Shown piece after piece: positions 47,545-57,183 of a stretch of DNA of 64,000 nucleotides. The stretch comes from Morchella semilibera (taxonomy: Eukaryota > Ascomycota > Pezizomycetes > Pezizales > Morchellaceae), in assembly GCA_009192285.1 (NCBI GenBank), contig WBVU01000004.1, positions 1,200,001 through 1,264,000 on the forward strand, written 5' to 3'. Made by a program: the position numbers and the translations under genes. The first letter of the stretch is position 1. Each line of letters starts with the position of its first letter. A model generated the notes under the pieces. It searched no databases. It had not been told where the DNA came from and was given only the letters and a program-made list of their open reading frames with translations.

Positions 47545-49008
47545 ATGAAAGATTACACTGACTTGACTAAGCTCGAGCTCATCGAGCTGCTCAAAAACCG
47601 TGGGCTCTCGCTCCTTGGAGTGAAAGATGCTCTCATCAGTCGCCTAGAAGAGTACGATCATACCCATGATCCGTCTCCATCACCACAGCTCCACAACTCT
47701 CCTATCGCTTTCAGAGCTGAAAGGCCAGTGGCCCCCCAACGCCCACCCGCCGCTGTTCCGGTCGGCCGCTCCTCGCTCTTCTCCAGCACCATGACCAGCG
47801 ATGAGGGGGACTATGCCAATTGGGAAAAGACCTACGGCGATGCAAGCAAATCTCCTGACCTTGAGTCTAAAAAGAAACCCGTACCAAAGTTCCAGCCAAC
47901 CTCCAAGATTTCCTTCAGTATGCCAAAGCCGGAATTTGCTGCTTTTGTCACTACTGAAGAGGCCAGTGGCACTGGCAAGAACCCTCAAACCCAATCGACA
48001 ACTGCCATTTCTGGCGCCCTTCCTGCCGACAGAGTCACAAAAACTGGTTTTAAATTCAAGTCTCTTGCTGCAGAGTTCTACCCGGCAGAAAAGAAGACTA
48101 CCATCAATCCTACAACCAACTCTACCCCAACCCCCAAGCTTTCCCTTAAATCATACTTTGGCGCCTTTGTTGGCGATGTCACCCCTAAGGTTCCTGCCAG
48201 TACAGCTTCGACTGGTAGCGCTGTTTCTTCAGCTGGAACCCTCGATCATCTTAAAATTCCCTCTGTTGATATCCCCAAAGCCTTCATTGAAGAGATTCAT
48301 ACAGCTTCAACCACTAGCGCTCTCTATGGCCCCCCCAAAGAAGCCGCCGAACCCAATCTTCCCATGAGGCCTGAATCCTTGAAGATCACTAAGTCTGGAT
48401 TCAAGTTCAACTCAATCGCTGCCCTTTTTCCTGAAGGCGAGAAATCTCCCAGACCTTCTAGCCCGTACGACCCTCCGACCAAGGCCGGTGCTTCTACCGT
48501 CACAAACAAGCAACACCCGGCTGGGAACATGGCTACTACAACAGCGGTCAATACTACACCAAATACCGGGCCCCAAGCCAGGCTTACCGAGGCCGAGAAA
48601 CTTTCTCTGCGTGCGAGGCGATTCAGCATCCCCTCAAGGGACGAAGTCCCTACTACTACAAAGGCCAGGCGGGAGGGTCGTTTTGGGGTTGCGGAAATCG
48701 TCGACAGCTACGAAAGGATCAAGGACCATGGAAGGTCTCACAAGTCCGAAAAAGAGAAGGAAAAAGAGGGGAAGCAGGACAGGGAAAAAGAGAGGGAGAG
48801 GGAGAGGGAGAAGGAGAAGGAAATGGATAGGGAAATGGATAGGGAAAGGGAAAGGGAAAGGGAAAGGATTAGAAGGAGGGTCAGTGGTGGTAAGAGGGGG
48901 AGAAACGAGGACGAAAATGAAACCTACCACGATCGTGAGTACAGGGGCATTCGTCAGCGGCAGTTCCGCTCTAGCATGAATAATGATCGTCGTGGCAGGT
49001 ACGATTAA
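47545..49008 (+). CDS. SAP-domain protein, Tho1/SARNP-like
   Basis: Intronless gene for a 487-aa nuclear, probably RNA/DNA-binding protein. A SAP domain covers residues ~5-39 (DLTKLELIELLKNRGL...GVKDALISRLEEYD), a helix-extension-helix that binds nucleic acid. Residues 347-360 (LTEAEKLSLRARRF) resemble the C-terminal Tho1/MOS11 motif of mRNA-export factors. The middle is disordered, Pro/Ser/Thr-rich and contains a duplicated motif at 165-184 (TKTGFKFKSLAAEFYP) and 282-301 (TKSGFKFNSIAALFPEG). Residues ~400-445 are an Arg/Glu/Lys/Asp repeat. The role is inferred to be mRNP packaging or export. It is much longer than yeast Tho1 (218 aa) because of the middle region. The start ATG follows the leader CTAGGCAACC. 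Confidence 0.85.
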   Translation: MKDYTDLTKLELIELLKNRGLSLLGVKDALISRLEEYDHTHDPSPSPQLHNSPIAFRAERPVAPQRPPAAVPVGRSSLFSSTMTSDEGDYANWEKTYGDASKSPDLESKKKPVPKFQPTSKISFSMPKPEFAAFVTTEEASGTGKNPQTQSTTAISGALPADRVTKTGFKFKSLAAEFYPAEKKTTINPTTNSTPTPKLSLKSYFGAFVGDVTPKVPASTASTGSAVSSAGTLDHLKIPSVDIPKAFIEEIHTASTTSALYGPPKEAAEPNLPMRPESLKITKSGFKFNSIAALFPEGEKSPRPSSPYDPPTKAGASTVTNKQHPAGNMATTTAVNTTPNTGPQARLTEAEKLSLRARRFSIPSRDEVPTTTKARREGRFGVAEIVDSYERIKDHGRSHKSEKEKEKEGKQDREKEREREREKEKEMDREMDRERERERERIRRRVSGGKRGRNEDENETYHDREYRGIRQRQFRSSMNNDRRGRYD

Positions 49009-49560
49009 ACGCTCTTACTATGTACTTATATGCATTCCCCTTCCCAACTTACTCCAATGCTACACAAGCCGCTCTTTTCTTCTTTTTTGTACTTCAAACA
49101 TTTCCCATGAATGTTAGATTCCCCTGATCGTTGAGCAACGAAACTACATGTAGCAGAATAACACATATACAGAATTATTACATGTAATACCATAGAACTC
49201 AGGCACTATATCTTACCTCCACGCAGATATTACATGTAGCAGAAGTGGCCATGTAACTTTCCCATTTCTAAAATTTCTTTGTTTTTCTCTTTTGTCGAGT
49301 ATCCTGCCAATTTCATTATAATTCCATAAATGCATGATACTGGGGAGTACTATTCAAGGAAGCGAAACAAAGAAAGGAGGGAAAAAAAGAAGACTATTAA
49401 CCAAGCTAAGCAAGTGTAACGGGGGACGAGTGATCACCTGTGCTTTAATAAAACAAACCGTCTCTCAACGCAATGCAACCGAGTCCACGATACAAAAACA
49501 AAACGATTTCCATTCAAAAAAATACATATATAAAACCGGTAAATGAACCCCATTATTACA
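49009..49560. other. Intergenic region between convergent genes
   Basis: About 550 bp containing 3' regions of both neighbours and three TACATGTA copies within 100 bp (49145, 49180 and 49232). No gene seen. Confidence 0.55.
49143..49241. repeat. Cluster of TACATGTA palindromes
   Basis: Three octamers TACATGTA in about 100 bp in the 3' region of the SAP-domain gene, including CTACATGTAG at 49144-49153. Confidence 0.8.
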
Positions 49561-51239
49561 CTATGCGACCCCCCTATGATCCCTCAACACCTTATTCAGT
49601 GTATCCCTATGGATGCAGTTTTCAAACTTGAAGCTCTGCGCCAGCTCATCCAGTTGCTTTTCATCCATACCCTCAAAGTGGTCCGCCCATTCCTTGACCA
49701 TAAATTCAGCCAGCAGAATGTTACGCGAGATACGGGCGATACGATCTTTGAACTTCCACACGGGGGAGGGGTAGAGGTTTCGATATTTAGGGTCAACGTT
49801 ATCAGTGATGAACTGCTCAAAGGGCTCCATGACATCACGAATCTTGGAATCGTCAGCACCCCAGGCATCGATGGCGAGACGGAACTTCTTGTCAAGGAAG
49901 CTTCGGAAGAGCTTCATGTACGGTGTGTCAGGGCTAATATAGACCATTCCTGTTGTGTTTTTGTGTGGTTAATTCCTGGTCTATATACGATCTATGGAGA
50001 GTACACTCACCCTGGTAGCCAATGTCCTTGTAAAGCCAAATACTCCATGAGATTTGGTCCTCGTCGTAAACTTCCAGTTGGTCTTTCAGGAGCGTGATCC
50101 TACTCTCGTTGATCTTTGGGGTTTCCTCCTCACCATCATACTCCTTCCTGGCATACACTGGACCAAACTCTCCGTTCCAGATCGGAAGGTTATTCTCCTT
50201 CATCCACTGTACCTTCCTGAGATAGCTTCGCTTTATTCTCGCCTTCTGTCCCTCAGTCCCAGTGTATGTCTCCGAAGAGGCTGGAAAGCCGTAATTGGAG
50301 TAGTCGTGCACGGAGTACACAGTGTTCTCCCACTTTTTGCATGTCTCCTCAACATTAAAGTGAGAAAAGTCCGACGCAAACGTGTTTCCGTCCAAGAACA
50401 AGATATGGTCTGGGTCGATCTTCCTGATAGCAGAGTAAACTTGATGGTACCAGGCCTGTAGCCTCTCATGTGTCGGATCACAAGGCTCATTTAATGGGTT
50501 ATATCCAGCAATCCACGTATTACCCTTGAAGTGCTCTGCAATCTTCTCCCACAGCCATATGGAACGATCCTGGAAGTCCTTGTGGTTCCAGAACTCCGCA
50601 ACATGGTGAGCGGAGTCAGAGTGCCAATCTCCGTTTTGGCCTCCTGGAACAGTATGCATGTCGAGGATAGTATAGATGCCCTCAGCGGCGCAAAGGTTGA
50701 CGATACGGTCGAGCCACTTGAATCCATCAGGCTTGAGAACGCGGGGGTTCATATCATCTTCGAAGTGGCGGTAGTTAAAGGGGACACGGATACAGTTGAG
50801 ACCGAGGGATTTGTAGTATTTTGCATCTTGCTCCGTGAAGAAGTATTCGAGGAACTAGAAGGATCTTAGCGCGGCGAAAGAATACCATTAAGAAATTTAG
50901 TACCTTATCGAAGAAAAATTGAGCTTTCTCTTTTCCAAGCACCTCTGCGAGCGCTTGTCGGATCTGGTATTCTCGTCCTGGGAAACCAGTAATGAAGTTT
51001 TCCATATTCGCCCATCCTCCTACACCAGCCTGGACATACCATCAATACTATTAGTAACTTTAAAATACCAATTGCGTAGTTACAATTGGGTTACATACCC
51101 CGCGCAAAAGGACTTCCTTTCCATCAGTATCAACAATCTTTGTCCCCTCGACCTTCAAAATACCAACAGACGCCATATTCTTTTCGCCTGAGAATGCAAC
51201 GCTGAGTCTTTTTCCAAAATTTGCAAATATTCCAGACAT
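49561..51239 (-). CDS. GH5 glycoside hydrolase
   Basis: Predicted 499-aa glycosidase. Exons (minus): 51239-51099, 51029-50904, 50854-50011 and 49949-49561; 1500 nt. It has the GH5 TIM-barrel order: LLRGAGVGGWANMENF, SLGLNCIRVPFNYRHF, TILDMHTVPGGQNGDWHSD, then acid/base Glu212 in YNPLNEPCD, FLDGNTF, VYSVHDYSNYGF, nucleophile Glu318 in IWNGEFGP, and ISWSIWLYKDIGYQG. There is no obvious signal peptide (MSGIFANFGKRLS), so it may be intracellular or leave by another route; this is unlike secreted cellulases and more like the intracellular GH5 groups. The C-terminal ~130 residues after the barrel (KLFRSFLDKKFRL to HRGVA) are an extra helical region. The exact GH5 subfamily and substrate are not settled; beta-glucan or glycolipid are options. 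Confidence 0.88.
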
Positions 51240-53129
51240 ATTAAAATCAGGATATGATGTCTATCTTCTATGTCTGGCAGAAAACACGCTATATATACAT
51301 GTACCTATCCCTGCCCTCTATCCATCCACACCTTCTCTCCCCTTCCCCGCGTTCTCCCCACCCCATACTGTCATCGCGTCCCTACTACCGTCTTTTGGCT
51401 AAAGACCAAAGAAGCCTTTTTCCATCCCCGGCTCTTGCGCATCACCCAAGTGTTTGGCTGAATTCAGTGGATAAATTGGAATATCGGAAAATTTTAGAGT
51501 TGGGTGGGGTGCAGCGCAAGCAGGTTGTGCGGGCCTCGAACCGAAGATCGCGCCGTGGGAACATGCAGGGAAGAGCCATGCTTACAACGTGTATATAATA
51601 GCCTTAAAGGATATCAGTTCCAGTAACAGATATCTAACGCCCCAGAAAGTGTAGCTCATAAGCTCATGTAGCTTCGTTACTAGAAGGAAGGCCGAGCATA
51701 AGAGCCTAATGGCCTAATTGACTTACCCGTCGTTTCGATCAGCACCAGCTCATCAGTTTAAGGTATCGACATTTACAGTGGGAGTGATTATGAATGTGAG
51801 GAGGTAAAGACTTACCGCGAATCAATACCGGGGTTCCACCAGCCAACTACATGTAAACTAGTGGTGATGAGAGTTTATCCATTTAGCCAGAGACACACGG
51901 TATCACTCGGTCGGCCCGAAGGAAACGCTGCAACCACTAATAGTACGCAAGACATACAAGAAAAAAGAAAAAGTCATATGAGCGAATATCAAATCAAGAA
52001 CCAAACTTTGCACTATTCTTGTTCTCGATCTGCGTGCGACGCTGGCACGGTAGATGCGAGCACCTAATACGAGGGCTCCCCGGTCCAGTGATGATTGAAG
52101 GGGATTTTATCTTAAATACTATGTACGATAAATATTTTAAGGAGCATTTATTTTATATACTTTATACACGCCCCATTTTTTTATATAAATAAACATCTGT
52201 TAAGACTTCATATAGCCACCTACTTAACTCCTTTCTCGACATGGCCGCAGCACGCGAAAGTAATCCACAAATAATACTTCCTTGCAGCGTGGGGGCTTGG
52301 GTGGGTGCTAAGGATTTTTTGAGCACTTCGGATCCTTTGTCCCTATGGATGCCTCGATTTGTCATATTAGGAGTGTCGCCCGGGTGATTTTCTATGTTGA
52401 GGATATTTTATTGGTCAAGTGCCGTGAATCGACTAAACAGCGCAGCCCTTCCTCTTTGCGAGCGGTAAGATCATACGTATCAGCCTACCCACTACTACTA
52501 CGATCTCGGACAGGCAGATCAAAAACATCATGCTGAGGAAGAAGACATGGACATTGAGAATGCAAAGATTGAAACATAAACAGTTAAGAGGCAACAACTT
52601 CTGTTGTACTGAAACAACGTTCATTTCCCCTTGCGTTGAAGGATCTCACCGGTCGGTCAACGTGCATACATCTGAGAAACTAGGAACTCTTAATTCTGCG
52701 TAGTCCTATAGAGCTATAGCAGGATGGAAGGATCAAAAGCCAAAATATTCTACTAATTAGAAAGATTAAAACCAAGTACCAAAGGCCCTCTTTAAGTTCT
52801 CATTGGTCAATTGGTCTGGGCGACCGAACTCTACCACTGGCTAGGGGAATAGAATAATATCTACGGAAAACTTAACAATTTCCAGGCCAAGATAAGCTCT
52901 CCACGTCTCGTACTATAAACTCAAAAACCCCAACCCCGACTCCATCATAGAATATCACTCGTGATAAATTCGTTGGATTCAGCAGGCCTCTCTGTTGTTG
53001 TTATCCTTGTGTATTTATAAATTCAGTAGGCACTCCTACAAGTTTATAACCGAAGGATATATAATTATCTCTATGAATCAGAGCGGTTGATGGCTGATCT
53101 GGATAGCTGCCAAGCTTGGCATAAACTGT
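51240..53129. other. Intergenic region
   Basis: About 1.9 kb between the GH5 gene and the LINE insertion. It carries the GH5 promoter and a TACATGTA copy at 51848. Short open frames (51254-51598, 52345-52536) show no family signature. Nothing else recognised. Confidence 0.5.
51290..51297 (-). promoter_or_regulatory. TATA-like box of GH5 gene
   Basis: TATATATA about 50 nt upstream of the GH5 start codon, directly next to a TACATGTA palindrome at 51297-51304. Match and position only. Confidence 0.35.
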
Positions 53130-53147
53130 TCATATAAAGTTCGTGCT
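53130..53147. repeat. LINE target-site duplication, left copy
   Basis: TCATATAAAGTTCGTGCT, identical to 56480-56497. The final T overlaps the poly-T run, so the true length is 17 or 18 bp. Confidence 0.9.
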
Positions 53148-56100
53148 TTTTTTTTTTTTTTTTTGTTTCATAATTTCATTGATTTCTAGGTACAAGAATG
53201 TTGCATGCAGGGAAGCCCTATGGCATAAATAAAACCTATCCCCAACTAAACCTAACCGCCTCAAATCATAACTCGTTACGTAAAAAGAAAACCTTACTCT
53301 TCCCTATCCAGCTCCAAACAAAAAGAAGAAACAGAAGACAAAGTAGAAAGTGACGAAGACGATGAAAGAGAGTAAAGTGGTGATTTAGCAACCTGATCTT
53401 TAACTGGAAAAGCAGTGCGAGTAGCCCTAACATACTGTCCTAGGGCATCCGTCGTTTGTTGATTCGCAAAAAGATCCTCTAGCGAGGAAGCAAAGGCAAT
53501 ATAAGTTGCTCGAGCAGCGGAACGTGCTGGGCATACAAGAATAGCATGATGGAAATCTTCGTCCTCCTCTTCGCATCGAGGGCAGAGAGAGGGAAGGTCG
53601 GGGTTCATCCATGAGGGGTGAGCAGCGAGGTAGCTCTTATGGGCTCGCATCTGGCATATTCTGCCCGATATAAACTTGCCAAGGGCTAGGTGAGGGTGTG
53701 GTTTATTGGTTATTGGCCATTGGTAGTAAGCCGGGGTGGGAAGGGACTTCCATAATTGTATAATATGTTTCTTGATTAGAAGACCAAGAGTGGGATTCGG
53801 ATTCTGATTATTGGCAAAATCCGGAGAGTTCACAAGCAGCAGGTGGCAGAGTTCATCTATAGGGAGGCGGGCTACGCCTTTCCTACTTGAATTCCAGAGC
53901 TTTGGGGGGTTGGGTATGCCTCTTAAAAGAAGACGATTCGAATTATTCCTAAATTCGCTCGTGGCAGGAAATGAAGCAGGGAGACGGGCGGAGACAGGGT
54001 TATATTTGGGGTCGGCATTTAAAACTCTGGCCGTGTACCGTAGTTTTAGAGAGATAAGATAAAGATCAATAGGGGCACACGAGGCCTCGGCTTGAATAAT
54101 AGAGATAGGAGTAGACCGAAAGCAGTTGGTGACCCATCTGAGAACGGAGTGCCAGGCGGTGGAGAGCATTTTAATTGTTTTCTGAGATGGGGCGAAGCAG
54201 GTAGCCCCATATGTCAGAATGGGAAGTATGGCCATAGTGGCAAGCCTTCGACAGTTAAGGGCGGTGAGGCCTTTCCCTGCGGATGAAAATTGACGTATCA
54301 AGGCAAAGGAGGCCATAGCCGCCTTCACTCTTTTCTGAAAATGTGGGTGGGGATCGAAAGTGGGGGTGCATTGATATCCGAGCCATCTAATCTCATGAGA
54401 GGGCTGGATGGGGTGGCCTTGAAGGATCACTGGGGTATTATCAACTGCCGCCTTATCTTTTGGAGTGCGCCAATGAACTAAGTCGGTTTTGGGGAGAGAA
54501 AAGTAGATATTCATAGGCTGTCCTGTGGTTGTCGCTTTATCAAAGCAATCTTGCAGGAGTTGGGAGTTTTGAGCATATGAGGAAGAGGCAACAGTGAAGG
54601 CAAAATCATCCACGTAGGATAGAGTAATACCAGGAGAGGGGTCAATGTGTAGAGGGGAGACGTATATACAGAATAGCAGAGGGCTGATGGGGGAACCCTG
54701 AGGGACACCCACATCGACCGCTAGGGGGATTCTAGGAGAGCCGGGAAAAAGAAGAGTGCATTTCCTCTCGGAGAGAAAGGAGAGGACCCAACTAGTTATA
54801 TAGGGAGGAGTATTGTGTTTGTTGAGGATATCTGCGAGGACGAGGGGGTTAACGTGATCAAAGCCACCCTTGACATCCAGAAAAAGGGTGGAGACTCTAA
54901 GTTTGGCCCTTTGAAGAAGCCGGATTTCGTGTTGTAAGGTGGTAAAGGCATCTGCGGTTGAGAGGCCCCTGATAGAGCCGCATTGATGAGGGTGAATGAG
55001 CCTGACTTCCCTCGCAAAGGTTGCCAGCCGGTAGCACACAATTCTTTCGAGAACCTTGGAAATAGTTTCCAGGAGGACGATAATTCTGTATGCAGAGGGA
55101 GATTCGTAGTCTGGTTTATTTGGTTTCGGCAGGACCACCCCGTATGCTGTCTTGAGCTTAAGTGGGTGATATCCAGTCTTGAGAAGCGGGCTAAGAAGCG
55201 AGGGGAGGAGAAGAGGATTTGCGGCATGGACCTTTTTCCAAACCATTGGAGGAAAGGTGTCAGGGCCCGGAGCTGAGTTATTGGAGGCCGCTGCAAGGGC
55301 GGTGGAGACTTCTAGCGGGGTAATATCTTCTACGTCCCTGAACTGAGACACAGACGGTTGAGAGGGGGAAGCAGAAGTAGGTGGGAAAAAGTGTGATAGA
55401 AGTGCGTCATTCACTTCCGACGGGGGTAGTGGCGTTTGGAAATAGTGGGAGCTTTTGAGTTTTATCCCTTTTGGCTGCCCGGGTAAGCCGCCAAACCTGC
55501 GATGAATTGGCCTGAGCGACGTAGTTGTTCCAGTAAGAGTCTTTCTCTTTCTGAATGGCGTTAAAATATTGATTTTTAGCCGCTTTTAGGGCGAAGGGAG
55601 GAGCGAAACCGCGCTTGTAATCCCTGGCGACTGAATGATATATTCGTCTCAGCTGGCTGAGATAGGGAGACCACCAGGGTTTAGACCATTGACTAGGCCT
55701 TTTCCTTGGTGTGAGATCAATAATGGGGCCGGTAATTGCGCCTAGGGCGGACTCAAACCAGGAGTCCATTTGATCCGTGGGTGGGGGAAGTTGCAGATCC
55801 TTCAGGGTATCCTGGATTAAGGGCCAAGGGGCGTCTTTCCAGTTACGAAGGGAGGAGGAAAAGGGAGGTGGTGAGGAGTCCCAGTGAAATCTAAGTCGAA
55901 TGGGAGTGTGATCTGAACCTGTATAAGGGAGCCTATTGGTCCATGAGGGCGATAGGGCTTGGGCAGTCGCATTCGCAAAAGCGAGGTCGATTACACTATG
56001 TCTTTGAAGAGGATTAGGGGAGATGCGTGTGGCAATTCCTGGTGTGTTGAGAAGAGAAAACCCCTTTTGATGGGCTGCATTAAAAATATTGACTTGAGAG

Positions 56101-56479
56101 AGCTTCCTCTCTTGAGGAAAGGGCTCTTCGTGGATCGGCGAAACGAGAGTGAATATTCAAATCTCCGCAGACAACAACTGGTTCGTTGGAGGCAGGGAAG
56201 AGAAGGTCCGGTGGAAGAGAACGAGAGGAGGGAGACAGATGCCTATTATAGGCATTGATCACCGTAAAAGACGAAGGAGTAGGTATTTGTGAATTATTCC
56301 AAGAGAGAGTTAGGGCCATAACATCGCCTCGAAGGAGAGAATGGATCTGAAAGGAGATCTCCGTGCTCCAATCAGTCAAAATATAGATAGCCACACGAAT
56401 CTTATCAGTGGCGTTGCGGTGAGGAAGAATAAGTTGGTATCTAGGAGCAGACAAAGGGAAATTGTTGAATAAATACGGC
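53148..56479 (-). mobile_element. 5'-truncated LINE (non-LTR retrotransposon, Tad/I-like)
   Basis: A 3.3-kb insertion on the minus strand. The 3' end is a poly-A tail (T run at 53147-53164 on plus). An 18-bp target duplication, TCATATAAAGTTCGTGCT, lies at 53130-53147 and 56480-56497. From 5' to 3' the element has the rest of an endonuclease domain (VVCGDLNIHS, HSVIDLAFANA, TGSDHTPI), a linker, and a reverse transcriptase. ORF1 and the start of the endonuclease are missing, as expected from incomplete reverse transcription. The endonuclease frame shifts near 56100 and another shift lies near 55430-55480 just before the reverse transcriptase, so at least two frame changes exist. No RNase H motif was seen. 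An exact duplication and a long reverse transcriptase frame suggest a fairly recent insertion. Confidence 0.9.
53294..55414 (-). pseudogene. LINE reverse transcriptase ORF (706 codons, 5'-truncated element)
   Basis: Open frame for the reverse transcriptase of the LINE. It has the palm motif A (TLFLDVKGGFDHVN, Asp180), GVPQGSPISPLLF (about 237-249) and the catalytic YVDD box (residues 267-270, SYVDDFAF). A thumb-like WLGYQCTPTFDPHPHF follows. Near the C-terminus is a CCHC-type finger, CPRCEEEDEDFHHAILVC, common in fungal LINEs. The frame stays open to the stop at 53294, leaving a 3' untranslated segment of about 130 bp before the poly-A tail. The frame runs open upstream of 55414, so that codon is not a true start. 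It cannot mobilise itself because the endonuclease is incomplete. Confidence 0.92.
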
Positions 56480-56497
56480 TCATATAAAGTTCGTGCT
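56480..56497. repeat. LINE target-site duplication, right copy
   Basis: TCATATAAAGTTCGTGCT, identical to 53130-53147; marks the 5' truncation point of the element. Confidence 0.9.
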
Positions 56498-57183
56498 AAG
56501 CCTCCCTGAACTATATTTATTTGATAGTCCCGCTATGTGAGTATGAGATGTTTAAACCCGTATCCCATTATTCGAATGGCTGGCTCCTCGTGTGCTGTCT
56601 AGTATCTTGGGTATCAGTGGAGGTCGGGTATCCTCGCGCTATTCACCCATTACATGTGTGTGCGTCGTCTAGTTCCTACATATGTAGCTACATGTAGTTC
56701 ATTACGAACACTAACTAGAAACCCACCCTCTTGAAACGGCTGCATTTGTTTTGTGTGATTTTTGAGAAACGCCCCTAGATCCCCCGATGCCATATTGGCG
56801 ATGTCCTAGTCACCAGTAGCTACCCAGGCCAACTAGTTTGCACGACCTATATAGCAGAAACGCTCTTATTACATAGCGAAGGCTACAAAGCTTAGCAATC
56901 ATTCTTAATGGGCATTACAAAGATTGCTTGCCGTTATCGGTTGAATCAATCAATCAGCTTGCTGTGAGTACAATTAATGAATTAAGCAAAAAAAAAAAAA
57001 AAACAGTCACCGAGTGATTCCCCGTGACTGACTCGAAAGCACTAACATTAACTATTTTGAGGGATATATACAGGGATCTAGAAACGTCCTGTTTATACGA
57101 CAGCTAATTACCAATAATACATGAAATGCAATCCTTCTAATACCCGACAAGGAAAAGAGCTCCCAAAGCATACGCGATAAATA
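56498..57183. other. Intergenic region
   Basis: About 690 bp between the LINE and the 3' end of ctf18, with CTACATGTAG at 56688-56697 and an A run at about 56989-57003. No gene recognised. Confidence 0.55.
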
